Assembly: GCA_013407085.1 (NCBI GenBank)
Contig: JACCGJ010000337.1
Coordinates: forward strand, 1-64,000
DNA: 64,000 bases
Origin: Atriophallophorus winterbourni
Taxonomy: Eukaryota > Platyhelminthes > Trematoda > Plagiorchiida > Microphallidae
Reading direction: 5' to 3'
Shown here: positions 13,401-22,282 of the stretch, piece by piece
Layout: every line of letters starts with the position of its first letter
How positions within the stretch are numbered: the first letter of the stretch is position 1
Program-made: the position numbers and the translations under genes
Notes under the pieces: model-generated
What the model saw: the letters and a program-made list of their open reading frames with translations, nothing else
What the model was told of the DNA's origin: nothing
Database searches by the model: none

Positions 13401-16400
13401 NNNNNNNNNNNNNNNNNNNNNNNNNNNNNNNNNNNNNNNNNNNNNNNNNNNNNNNNNNNNNNNNNNNNNNNNNNNNNNNNNNNNNNNNNNNNNNNNNNNN
13501 NNNNNNNNNNNNNNNNNNNNNNNNNNNNNNNNNNNNNNNNNNNNNNNNNNNNNNNNNNNNNNNNNNNNNNNNNNNNNNNNNNNNNNNNNNNNNNNNNNNN
13601 NNNNNNNNNNNNNNNNNNNNNNNNNNNNNNNNNNNNNNNNNNNNNNNNNNNNNNNNNNNNNNNNNNNNNNNNNNNNNNNNNNNNNNNNNNNNNNNNNNNN
13701 NNNNNNNNNNNNNNNNNNNNNNNNNNNNNNNNNNNNNNNNNNNNNNNNNNNNNNNNNNNNNNNNNNNNNNNNNNNNNNNNNNNNNNNNNNNNNNNNNNNN
13801 NNNNNNNNNNNNNNNNNNNNNNNNNNNNNNNNNNNNNNNNNNNNNNNNNNNNNNNNNNNNNNNNNNNNNNNNNNNNNNNNNNNNNNNNNNNNNNNNNNNN
13901 NNNNNNNNNNNNNNNNNNNNNNNNNNNNNNNNNNNNNNNNNNNNNNNNNNNNNNNNNNNNNNNNNNNNNNNNNNNNNNNNNNNNNNNNNNNNNNNNNNNN
14001 NNNNNNNNNNNNNNNNNNNNNNNNNNNNNNNNNNNNNNNNNNNNNNNNNNNNNNNNNNNNNNNNNNNNNNNNNNNNNNNNNCCGTTCTCCGTACAGCCGA
14101 GGTCAATCAACGTATTCACGTATCGCAACAGCTTACGTCTTGGAGGTCTCCTGCAGTTCGGAAGGCCAATCCATTAATTGGATTCGCACCCTACTTCGCA
14201 TGAGTCTTAACAATCCGATATTTCATAAAGGGCTTTACCCAATGCACAAGCACGCTGTCCAGGTTCAGATTGTGGCCGTTCGCTAGAAAGAATTGAGCTA
14301 TGGCTGAACCTCGGATTAATGATTACTATTCGTGGGTGCTGAGTTTCCTAGTGGTTTGCCCGAAGGCATAAACAGCCATTGCATTTTATTTGTTTCAAAA
14401 TTAATTGCTTGTTGAATCGCAAGCAACATAATTTAAGGTGCGTCAATACGCAACGACCTCTAGAGTTTTATTAACGATTTCCTCACGATTGTAGATACAG
14501 CTTCGGGCGTCCGTTTGATATGCGGTGTACAACACAGCACCCTTACCCTAAGTAAATAGTATTCTGGTCTGATCAAACAGGGTAACCGCTACATATTTCT
14601 TGTTTCAGTCTTTAAAAGAGCAAACTCCTCATGGATCTAAATAGGGCAGAAAGGTAATTAAGAAGCAAGACGGGGGGTGTCTTATTAGAAGAATCAATTT
14701 TCTGTTATCCAAATTACATGATCCGATCTATTTCGAGTAGTTGAGCAACGCGCGGATTGTCGCTACATCCAGGTATTTGAGGGTTTGTGTCTAGGCCTGG
14801 GCAACCTGACAGTATCGTGTGTCTATGACTGTGCGGCGCTTTGCCTGGATCAGGCTTGTGCTTTCATACCATACCGTCAAGGGTATTAAGGTTACTTGAA
14901 ATCAACTGATATTTTAGTTCCGATTAGGTTCGGAGACCCGCAGACGAGACAGAGATTATAATCATGTTCGCAGCTACTCAAATAGGTCCGATTTAATCTG
15001 AATGAAAGAGAACTGCCTCATGAGCATTGCCCAATAAAGAGACAGATTCTTCATGAAGATAATACTCCGTGTTTATAGATCAGGTATCTATTAACCAGAT
15101 CTATATAAAATGCCGGTTTCGTAAACCGTGATTAAAAGGGTGTTAAAGCGCCGATAAATGAATGGCAACCATTGTAAACCAAAACTTACACAACTCAGCT
15201 GTTATACCGGACGAGCTCAAAATAGTTTGTAAATTGTACCAGAGACGATCCGCTGTCAATCGACGCCGTTTCGCGGGACTAACCGGATTCAATGTCCAAC
15301 GGAAGCGATTATACCGAATGCAACCTTGTGCCGTGAAATCCAAGGAATCTATAAAGAATGCAAAGAAATTTGAGTGCAATCGGTTAGAGTTAGCTTCTGA
15401 CACAGAAGCTTCGTCAGATCAAGGGTGACAGTCAGGACAGGGAACATAATTAAGTCAGTAGTCAACCCACCACCACTTATTTGACCTTACCGCTAAACAG
15501 CCTATAGTACGCCTACAATGTGTCACGTCTCGTGGGAATGACCAGCATCAGTGGTCGATTTTCCTCACAGTGTGTATCCACGTCAATCTGATACAAGTAA
15601 ACACGGTCAAGGTCAGTTGACACAGCGGCCGATATACGTAAAAGTACATAACTAACTATAGGAATGAGTTGCAAAAATCGATTATATTGATTAGCAGCGA
15701 GCAATAGGCTAGTGACGACTAGTTGATTTACGAGTTATTATTAATTCGACGATGGTTTAAATCAAAAGTGAAAAGTAGACGGGTGAAGTGCTAACCGGGT
15801 GATTGATAACTGGCCTGTCTTCTTCTTCTTCTTCTTCAAAGAATCACTGGACCCAGGGAGGTAATAATCAAGACATGTATCAGAGGTATCGATGAATAAA
15901 TCGTAAAGGTTTGCAGTCTGAGTTTCTAAAACTTATCACGCGATGTCACAAATATTAGGCGCCATAAAACAGAGTGAAAGCAGGAATCCAGATTCGCGTT
16001 GATTAATCGATTTTTTGAAATTTTATGCATACAGAATCTACAAAACCGTCTCAAATGTTAAAAGGGCAAATACTGAGTCACATATGACGACGGTCAAAAG
16101 CCCGGCTTTGGAGCTAGATATTCACGTAACTTCATTGTCATCAACATCATAATAGGCATCGGTTTGGAGTCGAAATGCCAAGCAACATGAAGCAGAAAAA
16201 GCAGATAAGTAAACGCGTAAAAAAGAAAGCGGAACACGTACATGCGCGAAAAAGCAACTTGCTTTTTGTGTGTTTACTGCACGCGATTTTTGTTTGTTTG
16301 TAGCGTAAATAGACGCAAATGCATAGAATACAACTTCTCAATAGTCTCAGATAAGTGGTGGTGGATGGGGTTGACATCTCTACAATTTGGCGTCCGGTTC

Positions 16401-17713
16401 TGTAGCGGATAAACAATAAAGTGCGTGACCCCTAGTGTACGCACCAATTACACAATCGAGTTAATCTGTCAGCATATGCCATTCACACCTGCCACGGACA
16501 AAATAATCAAGGGATTATACAGCGTGTCGGGATGGGGGTGCGTCAGTTGATATTTATCGCGCCAGTTTATCTGTCAAGGTCGTTCAATCTTAACGAGCTC
16601 AGCGCCCAACATGACCTCTGCAGTTCTTAGCCAGTTTAGGATTGGTCCGGTGAATGGAATTTAAGCTTGATCTCGGTTCGTACTTACACGCCTAGTCAGA
16701 CGAAGCTTCTGCGCTAGAAGCGAAGTGTTACTAATAAAGTGTTTTCACCGATTCATAAACAACTTTCTTTTACATGAATATGATTCCCCGATCGGTCACA
16801 AACATTTTCCACTACATATCGAAAGTTGCTTCATAACCCAAACAAAACCGAGCGTTCCAAGGTTTAATACCAACGCAGCAGATCCGCAGCCTGAGTTTGC
16901 ACACGGGAGAACCATACGACGTCTCCCTATCGAGGCAAGTATAACAAGTATCGGTACTTGACAAAGAAAGACCCATGATAAGCTGACTCAACAAATTTTC
17001 GCTTTTGTGAAAGCTTAGGCAACTAAACTATAAAAAATAACAATCGATTGGAATATGTTGGTATGTATTCATAATGCAAAGAAATTTCAGTGCAATCGAT
17101 TAGAGCAGATTTTGGGTAACGTTTCACTTCTGACACAGAAGCTTCGTCAGACCAAGGGTGATAGTCAGGACAGGGAACATGATTAAGTAGTAGTCAACCC
17201 ACCACCACTTATTTGACCTTACAACTAAACAGCCTATAGTACGCCTACAGTGTCACGTCTCGTGGGAATGACCTGGATCAGTGGTCCATTTTCCTCACAG
17301 TGTCTATCCACGTCAATCTAATACAAGTGAACACGGTCAAGGTCAGTTGACACAGCGGCCCACATACGTAAAAGTACATCACTAGCGGGGCTAAGGTTAA
17401 GCTATTTTTGAAGAAAAACGTTACCCAAAAACTGCTCTAACCAATTGCACACAAATGTCTTTGCATTATAAAAAATAACATTTTGGAAGGTATATGTCTA
17501 AAGTAAAATCTCACCTTTTGTTCGATCCGACAGCTCCCGATATAACCACGGTGCTGGCTTCTGCAATATTTGTGTCGCTGAATCCAAGAACGGAAGGCGT
17601 GAGGCACGGCGACGCGTCAGACCTCGGTTGAACTCACACGCATCAGCCACCACTGCACAATACGCCGATGGATCAGTGACCGGTTTGCACAGGCTCGGCG
17701 CACTCGGCTGCAT
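4310..17713 (-). CDS. DPF: d4/DPF-family (BAF45) double PHD finger protein, complete, 6 coding exons
   Basis: The family supplies histone-reading BAF45 subunits of SWI/SNF chromatin remodellers in the nucleus. Coding exons, 5' to 3' on the minus strand: 17713-17515, 10643-9943, 8703-8565, 8472-7741, 6256-5670, 4486-4310. Every junction is GT/AG, all phases agree (1,0,1,1,0), and the sum is 2535 nt, giving 844 aa. Seen: a Requiem-type N-terminus (aa 18-50, with RLPFLDSATQI), an acidic Asp/Glu tract in exon 2, one C2H2 finger (C530, C533, H546, H551), PHD1 (C720, C723, C742, C745, H750, C753, C771, C774) and PHD2 (C777, C780, C792, C795, H800, C803, C817, C820). All ligands are present. Vertebrate DPF proteins are about 390 aa; the extra length is Ser/Thr/Gln-rich sequence in exons 2-5. 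No AATAAA or ATTAAA was spotted between the stop and about 3.3 kb. Domain order is diagnostic; exact boundaries are by eye. Confidence 0.9.
4714..4805 (-). repeat. Family A retroposon, 3' part
   Basis: Only the tail half is present (ATGAAAGCACAAGCCTGATC to GGCCTAGACA). Lies in the last DPF intron. Confidence 0.8.
5011..5240 (+). repeat. Family A retroposon, full length
   Basis: Starts CGGATGTGCAGTCGCGCAG and ends GGCTTGTGTTTCA. Same DPF intron as the 4714 copy but in the opposite direction, so transcripts could form a partial hairpin. Confidence 0.85.
5670..6256 (-). CDS. DPF: DPF exon 5: linker, PHD1 and first half of PHD2
   Basis: Acceptor ACAATCCCATAG; donor CAGGAA/GTAAGC, phase 0. PHD1 begins with CVYCLGDDRMNPHLGRPEG, the usual C-x2-C-LGD start of DPF PHD1, and runs into CKSCWLCGS, the first zinc pair of PHD2. 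The Gly-Asp after the second Cys and the Trp-Gln-Cys near the end are family hallmarks. Confidence 0.9.
6331..6352 (+). repeat. (CCT)n microsatellite
   Basis: About seven CCT units in the DPF intron, roughly 75 nt upstream of the exon 5 acceptor on the minus strand, where it reads as a purine (AGG) run. Confidence 0.9.
6868..7395 (+). repeat. Family C GC-rich repeat, copy 1
   Basis: Starts near CATAGCCGGGATGGCAG and ends with a short tandem tail (AAAGTAAAGTAAGTAAAGT). Shares long collinear stretches with 39905-40320 (opposite strand) and its first 300 nt with 26112-26450. No ORF of note. Tandem 3' tails are typical of RTE-mobilised elements. Confidence 0.7.
7741..8472 (-). CDS. DPF: DPF exon 4: low-complexity region and C2H2 zinc finger
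   Basis: Acceptor TCTTTCTTTCATTTTAG; donor CAAAG/GTGATT. About 180 Ser/Thr/His/Tyr-rich residues precede the finger, whose C-x2-C-x12-H-x4-H spacing and Arg-Tyr-Arg/Gly-Leu/Tyr-His-Tyr pattern are those of the d4 Krueppel-type finger. After it comes a Gly/Arg-rich patch. Confidence 0.85.
8565..8703 (-). CDS. DPF: DPF exon 3: short linker exon
   Basis: 139 nt, with acceptor TGCATGTTTGACAG and donor GATG/GTAAAC. It starts in phase 0 and ends in phase 1, exactly what exons 2 and 4 need. The 46 residues are Ser/Ala/Arg-rich with no named domain. It is supported by splice sites and phase rather than homology. Confidence 0.65.
9274..9750 (+). repeat. Family A retroposon split by a second family A insertion
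   Basis: The outer copy runs 9274-9444, is interrupted, and resumes at 9682-9750 (ending CTTTCATACCATACC). The interruption is an inverted copy flanked by TGACAGTATC on both sides (9435-9444 and 9682-9691), a 10-bp duplication of the outer copy's own sequence. Confidence 0.88.
9445..9681 (-). mobile_element. Family A retroposon, complete inserted unit (237 bp)
   Basis: Bounded by the 10-bp duplication TGACAGTATC, so its ends are known: 5' end CGGATGTGCAATC, 3' end a (CATA)n tail. It defines the full-length family A unit. No tRNA-type A/B boxes were seen, so its promoter class is unknown. Confidence 0.88.
9943..10643 (-). CDS. DPF: DPF exon 2: Ser-rich and acidic linker
   Basis: Acceptor TTTCGATTTAG at 10644 onward, phase 1; donor AAAAG/GTTGGT, phase 0. 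Codes for aa 67-300. The second half holds a long Asp/Glu run (FEEDDLDDDDDDVEW) followed by Arg-rich sequence, matching the acidic-then-basic stretch that precedes the C2H2 finger in d4 proteins. The downstream boundary was chosen because it is the only strong donor whose phase fits exon 3. Confidence 0.75.
11793..13081 (+). repeat. Duplicated block, copy 1 (left of gap)
   Basis: Starts CCGTTCTCCGTACAGCCGAG and matches 14082-15355 almost base for base over most of 1.3 kb, with an offset near 2.29 kb. A patch near 12140-12240 differs clearly. Ends at the N run. Confidence 0.9.
12507..12593 (+). repeat. Family A retroposon, 5'-truncated (in duplicated block 1)
   Basis: Keeps only GTCTAGGCCTGGGCAACC through CATACCATACC. 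Present at the same place in the second block (14789), so it predates the duplication. Confidence 0.85.
13082..14081. other. Scaffold gap, exactly 1000 N
   Basis: A round-number N run, hence a placeholder of unknown true length. Long open frames crossing it are artefacts. Confidence 0.99.
14082..15355 (+). repeat. Duplicated block, copy 2 (right of gap)
   Basis: The first base after the gap is already inside the copy of 11793. Continues past the matching part into a family B element at about 15353, which copy 1 lacks because it runs into the gap. Confidence 0.9.
14789..14875 (+). repeat. Family A retroposon, 5'-truncated (in duplicated block 2)
   Basis: Equivalent of 12507-12593, with one clear difference (GCGGCGC for GCGGCAC). 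Confidence 0.85.
15353..15655 (+). repeat. Family B MITE, partial copy
   Basis: Begins AATGCAAAGAAATTTGAGTG and continues through GTGTATCCACGTCAATC to the point where the 17071 copy has its right inverted repeat, which is missing here. Confidence 0.75.
16640..16740 (-). repeat. Family B MITE fragment
   Basis: On the minus strand it reads TTATTAGTAACACTTCGCTTC...AGAAGCTTCGTCTGACTA, the left internal block only. Confidence 0.55.
17071..17471 (+). mobile_element. Family B MITE, complete (about 0.4 kb)
   Basis: Ends are inverted repeats of about 54 nt: ATAATGCAAAG...TGGGTAACGTTT on the left and AAACGTTACCC...CTTTGCATTAT on the right, roughly 85% alike. The core is non-coding. It sits about 45 nt from the exon 1 donor of DPF. 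No certain target duplication; candidates are TA or ATA. Confidence 0.8.
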
Positions 17714-17731
17714 CACAACTGATTGTCAAGA
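17515..17731 (-). CDS. DPF: DPF exon 1: start codon and Requiem domain
   Basis: The ATG is at 17713-17711. A strong acceptor (CCTTGCAG) ends at 17732, so 17714-17731 is an 18-nt leader. A TGA in the reading frame just upstream of the ATG fixes this start. The 66 residues include EFNRGLTRRRASRLPFLDSA, which aligns with the N-terminal Requiem domain of d4 proteins. The donor is AAAAG/GTGAGA, phase 1. Confidence 0.85.
17714..17731 (-). promoter_or_regulatory. Candidate trans-splice acceptor leader of DPF
   Basis: The acceptor GGTTTCACGGCCTTGCAG ends at 17732, leaving an 18-nt leader with an in-frame TGA before the ATG. Either a 5' UTR cis-intron or a spliced-leader site. Confidence 0.45.
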
Positions 17732-20406
17732 CTGCAAGGCCGTGAAACCAGGTGATGTTGTTGTGTTTGTGCATGCATCTCATTGGTATGAATACGACTC
17801 AAATGAAAAGATTCGTATCACGATTGGTGTTATGGATAACCAATGAAATCACGGGACAGATGAGACATGCCGAGAGAGCAGTTTATGGTGCGAGTAAAGT
17901 AATTTATGTGACAAGATTGAAACAGCTTGATGAACGGCAATGCCAAAGACGCGAATTTACATCACCAGAAGTCATCGCAACGATGCACACATTAAAAACA
18001 GTTCATCGAACGTTTAGAATATTGAAAAATTATCAGTTCAAACGGCCATATTATCACTATTTAATCTGTTTCTTACGGCATGCCATTACAGTTTTACTGT
18101 TTTAACAAAATCAATCGGTTTGATATTGGCGAAGGTTTTCCGAAACCCTCGAGCGACAAGGGCTTCTAAAAGTCGTTAAGCCAGCCAAATATACCAAGAA
18201 ACATTCAGTCCACTTCAACGATTTCACTTCAAAGATTTTTGTAATTCGCCGAGGTGGTGAACAAGGAGACTGCAACCAGTCTTCAAATCGCCAGTAAACT
18301 ATCTACAAAGCTTTAAAGAGGTTGCTATAGTGCACGCAACAGTTTAAAGTAGCATGCTGTCCCGTTTCGACAATCGATGGAGCTGACTATTCGCATTTCA
18401 AATGTAAAGGACGCACTAACATAGTAGACTTGAACGGCATTCACAAATCGTGTGTATCGGTTAAATCACAAGGCCGGAATCAGATAAAGATGAAGTACCG
18501 TGAGGTTGCACGGGGTAGGACAGGAATTAAAAAAGGCAATACAGTCGGGTCCTCGTCTTTTATTTCAGAGAAAATTGATGTGATTGAAAAGCCATTCGTT
18601 GTTCACTGGAGAGAAGCGATTAATCGTTAAAATGAAAGATTAGCCAGTACAATAAAATCAGTATAAATTGCAGATCGATATGCGGATAGCACACGTTTCG
18701 CAGATGAGGACTTAATAATGGATCGAGTGGTGACAATGAAAAATGTTATAACGAGACCAAAAAGAGAATAATACGATTCTTTGTTCGGTGTGAGCTAACC
18801 AGCAGTTTGATTTTGTGTTAAAATTCCAGTTAACCATATCCGAGGTCTACTGAACATGAACATTCAATAGTTCCCTCTACTGGTGAAATAGATAAAAATA
18901 AATATTGTGACGTTCGGATGCGCATGCGAGATGACAATTGCAAGAAAGCAGTGACAATCAGTTCAATACACCTCAACACATATCTTACATTACATTGAAA
19001 ATCGGGTAGAGATAAATCAAACACTCATAAATATTACTCACCATTAAAGGGTTAGATGGGAGGGACGAATGACACAACGCCAAAATCAGATCAGTTTCAA
19101 AAAATCGGAATCGGACAGACTGTAAAGCCTGAAATAGCAATAGCATATCGAATAATCGATGCGTTCACGACACGACATGATAGAAAATGCTAGCTATGCT
19201 TCGAATAGCACCGGACAGTCGATGTAAGTTGGTCGAAAACACACTTAGACTGTTTTCTGCCATTGAAATATATATTGTGTATATGTGGTATGGTATGACG
19301 GTACAAGCCTGATCGAGGCAAAGTGCAGCACGGTCAGAGACTGCACGTGGGCTGAGATACTGTCAGGTTGCCCAGACCATGACAGATATGAGGGGGAATT
19401 AGAAATAGAAATGGTAGTGAGACTCCAGCGTGTTTCAGGATGCTGCTCACCACGGGTGGCCAATCAATTTAGCACAGAAATACTGCACGATTGCACATCT
19501 GTGCATTGAGTATTCACTTCTTGAGACATACTTCGTGAAGGAATCAACAATGCATCGCGATTGTCACTCAACAGAAAAGAACTACAAGCGTAAACGTGAC
19601 ACGTTGTCCTTTTGGTTGCGATTACAAGACATTGCGCATACAAGATTCAAATTAAAGAGAGCGGTCGAATAATCCATAAAAAGAGACAAGACGAAAATGG
19701 GTTTCAAACCAGATATAAAAGGTTTAATCAAACACGTTAGACGTTCGGTTTAGACGAAGGTTATTGCAACCAAAGGGAAAAAGGTAAAAAACTGGTATCA
19801 GAGCTTAAGATGACGGCACTTAAAAATGATAGGCAAGATACCGACGGACAAAACATAAAAACGGCTTCGAGCTTAACCAATGCCATAATAACCTAAACGA
19901 AGTAATACGACGATTGCATTGATTCCCATGACATCACATGATTAGTGCCGTAGAAACTGGAAGTAATCATCGGAATAAAGTCTTTCTACCATTGATTTAC
20001 ATTGCATACCGTCTCAGATGAACATACAATTTGGTTCGAGAGTAATAGTCAAAGCGGTTGATCAGTGAATGATTTCAGCGTAATCAGCTGAAACCATCGC
20101 CATCACTTTCTCAGATCAAATATAGTGCTTTGCACTAGGTCCACAAAAGGAGTGGTTAAGAGCAAGTTCTTCTCAACTGGAAGATTTAATGTCTAATGCT
20201 TTTATGCACCTTTTACAAGCGGTATTGCACCACAAGTGTGGCCAATCCAAAGTCTGGTAATGCAAGAAAAACAAGCGAAACAGAATAGCCGTTGCAACGT
20301 TAATTGCAAGTGAAGAAATACTCCCCCAAAACCAACCACATTTAGACGAACAATGTTGCACGAGGGCATGCAATGACAGGAAAAAATGAAACAGTGATTT
20401 AAATAA
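17732..20406. other. Intergenic DPF to MRPL33
   Basis: 2.7 kb with no recognised gene. Holds one family A copy (19287-19505). Open frames here are short and have no domain-like pattern. Confidence 0.6.
19287..19505 (-). repeat. Family A retroposon, near full length
   Basis: TATGGTATGACGGTACAAGC tail at the low end, CACATCTGTGCA at the high end. Slightly diverged (ACCATGACAG for GCCTAGACAG). Confidence 0.85.
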
Positions 20407-20412
20407 TTTATT
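20407..20412 (-). terminator. Poly(A) signal AATAAA of MRPL33
   Basis: AATAAA on the minus strand, about 28 nt past the MRPL33 stop codon, giving a very short 3' UTR. Confidence 0.65.
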
Positions 20413-20439
20413 AACAGCTCTACATCGAATGTAACAGGA

Positions 20440-20637
20440 TCATGATCCAGAAAATTTTCGCAACGACCGTATCTTTCTCAACTCTTTGTACAGAACCATT
20501 TGCTGGATAAGGGGATCAAAATCAATCTTTTCTTTTTTGCTCCCGGCAGCTTTTTGTCGAAACGAAACGATGCGATGACCGGTACCCGCGGTGCTTTCCA
20601 GGATCACAATGACCTTCTTGATGAAGCTGCTGGACAT
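20440..20637 (-). CDS. MRPL33: Mitochondrial large-subunit ribosomal protein bL33m
   Basis: A 65-aa protein, the same length as human MRPL33, encoded in one exon. It acts in the mitochondrial ribosome large subunit. Seen: a basic start (SSFIKKVIVILESTAGTGHR), then FDPLIQQMVLYKELRKIRSL near the end, matching the family's DP-x-VKQRVLF...KKIRSL pattern. There are no zinc-binding Cys pairs, as in animal mitochondrial L33. The ATG was chosen because it gives the family length and sits 25 nt after an excellent acceptor (CTCATACCTTTCAG, exon edge 20662). The longer frame reaching 20805 would add a hydrophobic stretch that the acceptor removes. Confidence 0.88.
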   Translation of the reverse strand: MSSSFIKKVIVILESTAGTGHRIVSFRQKAAGSKKEKIDFDPLIQQMVLYKELRKIRSLRKFSGS

Positions 20638-20662
20638 ATGCAATGGAAAAAGTTTGAACAAC
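20638..20662 (-). promoter_or_regulatory. Candidate trans-splice acceptor and 25-nt leader of MRPL33
   Basis: TTTCTCATACCTTTCAG ends at 20663; the start codon follows 25 nt later. A cis-spliced 5' UTR exon would look the same. Flatworms commonly add a spliced leader at such sites. Confidence 0.5.
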
Positions 20663-22123
20663 CTGAAAGGTATGAGAAACCGGATCGAAAAAGACGGACA
20701 AGTGAATAGGTAGCAGTGACACCACATCATGACAAACACTAGCACGAGGGAACACAACATAATCATCACGCCCCCTGTGGGAACTTTGTTGGTGTTTTGG
20801 ATCAATGAGTTGAATTTTGCTTGTCAATATTTGGGAAGCACGAGTAAAAATATTAAGGCGAATCGCAGAGTATCTCACTAATACCGGGTTGCTAGACAAG
20901 CTAGGAAAATATTCCAGGATGTTTAGACGATGACGAGGTTATTCGTCAACATTAGGAGTAAACAGATTTTCCGAGCCAGGCATAAAACTAACTGGGAGTA
21001 TATCAATTCTAATTGGAGACGATTACCATTTATCGAACGTAAATTAAATGAAGTCCATTCCCGATGACAATTTTTAATTAAAATATCGCTGCGGACTGTA
21101 CCATCGGTGTTTATCTTTGGTTTAGCAACATTATCTACGACATTGCATCAACCACCGGAGAAAGAAAAAGCGCTAAACACTAAGTTATACTTGAAAACCC
21201 TTGAACAAATGGGGTTCGTACACGTAACCACGATGTTCAAATAGGTGCGGCGGATGTGAACACCATAGTACAAAGGGTTGAACACATTTCCTATAGAACT
21301 CAAACCAACACATTGACTAGCACGAGAGAAGAGACGACCCACAACGGTTGATACCCACACCATTATCTGGTACAAAACATACATTGATAGATGTATAGGA
21401 AGCAACTGCATCAGCTGGTACCGATAGCAACCATGCTGTTTAACCCTGGCTCACCGAAAAGCTTTGTACTGCTAATTTAGCCCACAATTCTGCGTTTTCC
21501 GCCGGAGCAATCATGAGCCATCATGTTCTTAGGAAATAAATGAGTGCACTCCAAGTGCAAGGTCATCTAAACCTAGGACAGGAAGAAAATGTTAACAAGT
21601 GACGGGATAACCAAGCCGTTCAAGATTGATCTCCTCCCCCCACATCGAAGAAAGATAGCAACACGAAGACAGGAGTACCTGATGTGTGTTCACCGGTCAA
21701 CCAAGTTAAAACTCATACATTATTTTTTCAAACATAAGAAGGAGGTATGAAATGCAGGTTGTGATTGTGGTGCTGGGGATATCACACGTACCACATTGCA
21801 AGGAGCTCCACCAAAATATCGTATACTGTGAGACATCAATAAAACAGATCGAGTCACACGTGGAGCCAATCACAGAGAAGTAAACTAAACCAGGTATGTG
21901 TCAGATGCCCACAAACCATCCAATGCAATTACTCACAACATGCCAAACGCGCCGTTGGTTTAAAAACAAAACGAGCAAAGAAGGCAGATCTGCAGAAAGC
22001 AATATTCACATTGCACAGAGACAAAAGGCTGAGATTAAGATAGATACAATGAATACAAGCCGGTCGAGAGTGTTTCATTCCATGTGTGAACTATACACAT
22101 TCTCGTGGGATAATAGCCAGAGA
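20663..22123. other. Intergenic UBXN7 to MRPL33 (1.46 kb)
   Basis: No gene or repeat recognised. Both neighbours are on the minus strand. If they share a transcript, the MRPL33 acceptor at 20663 would be its internal trans-splice site; the spacing is long for that. Confidence 0.5.
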
Positions 22124-22282
22124 TTAACGTTCTTGGATGAACACGGTATCCTTCTGAGCCAAACCGATTTCACCGATACGTGTCGATGGCGAGAGTGACG
22201 AAAGACTAATGCGGGGATGAAGATGGACGATTTCGTAGAGAGATGCTGGGAAGCCACGTGACTCAAAATAGGACAGCAAAAC
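22124..22282 (-). CDS. UBXN7: UBXN7 exon 10: UBX domain end
   Basis: Acceptor CTCTTCGCTTTTGCAG, stop TAA at 22126-22124. It reads VLLSYFESRGFPASLYEIV and ends KDTVFIQER, matching the family's C-terminal ETVFVQER. The p97-contact loop reads LHPRIS where the human protein has NFPRRK. Confidence 0.92.
   Translation of the reverse strand, partial: VLLSYFESRGFPASLYEIVHLHPRISLSSLSPSTRIGEIGLAQKDTVFIQER

Larger units (their letters stand above)
10644..17514 (-). other. DPF: DPF intron 1 (6.9 kb)
   Basis: Contains no exon that I can support. It holds the duplicated block, the 1000-N gap, two truncated family A copies, and family B elements at 15353, 16640 and 17071. The true length is uncertain because of the gap. 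Confidence 0.7.

Noticed and set aside
13007..14177. Long open frames of 343-377 codons on both strands
   Set aside because: They consist almost wholly of X from the 1000-N gap.
12861..15403. Two near-identical frames of 66-88 codons (12861-13080, 15143-15428)
   Set aside because: They are the same sequence in the duplicated block; no domain, and inside a DPF intron.
17752..18105. 117-codon plus-strand frame next to DPF exon 1
   Set aside because: No domain pattern, partly antisense to the 5' end of DPF, and no splice or start context.
20638..20805. Hydrophobic N-terminal extension upstream of MRPL33 (would look like a membrane protein)
   Set aside because: A strong splice acceptor at 20663 removes it, and the remaining 65 aa match the family length exactly.
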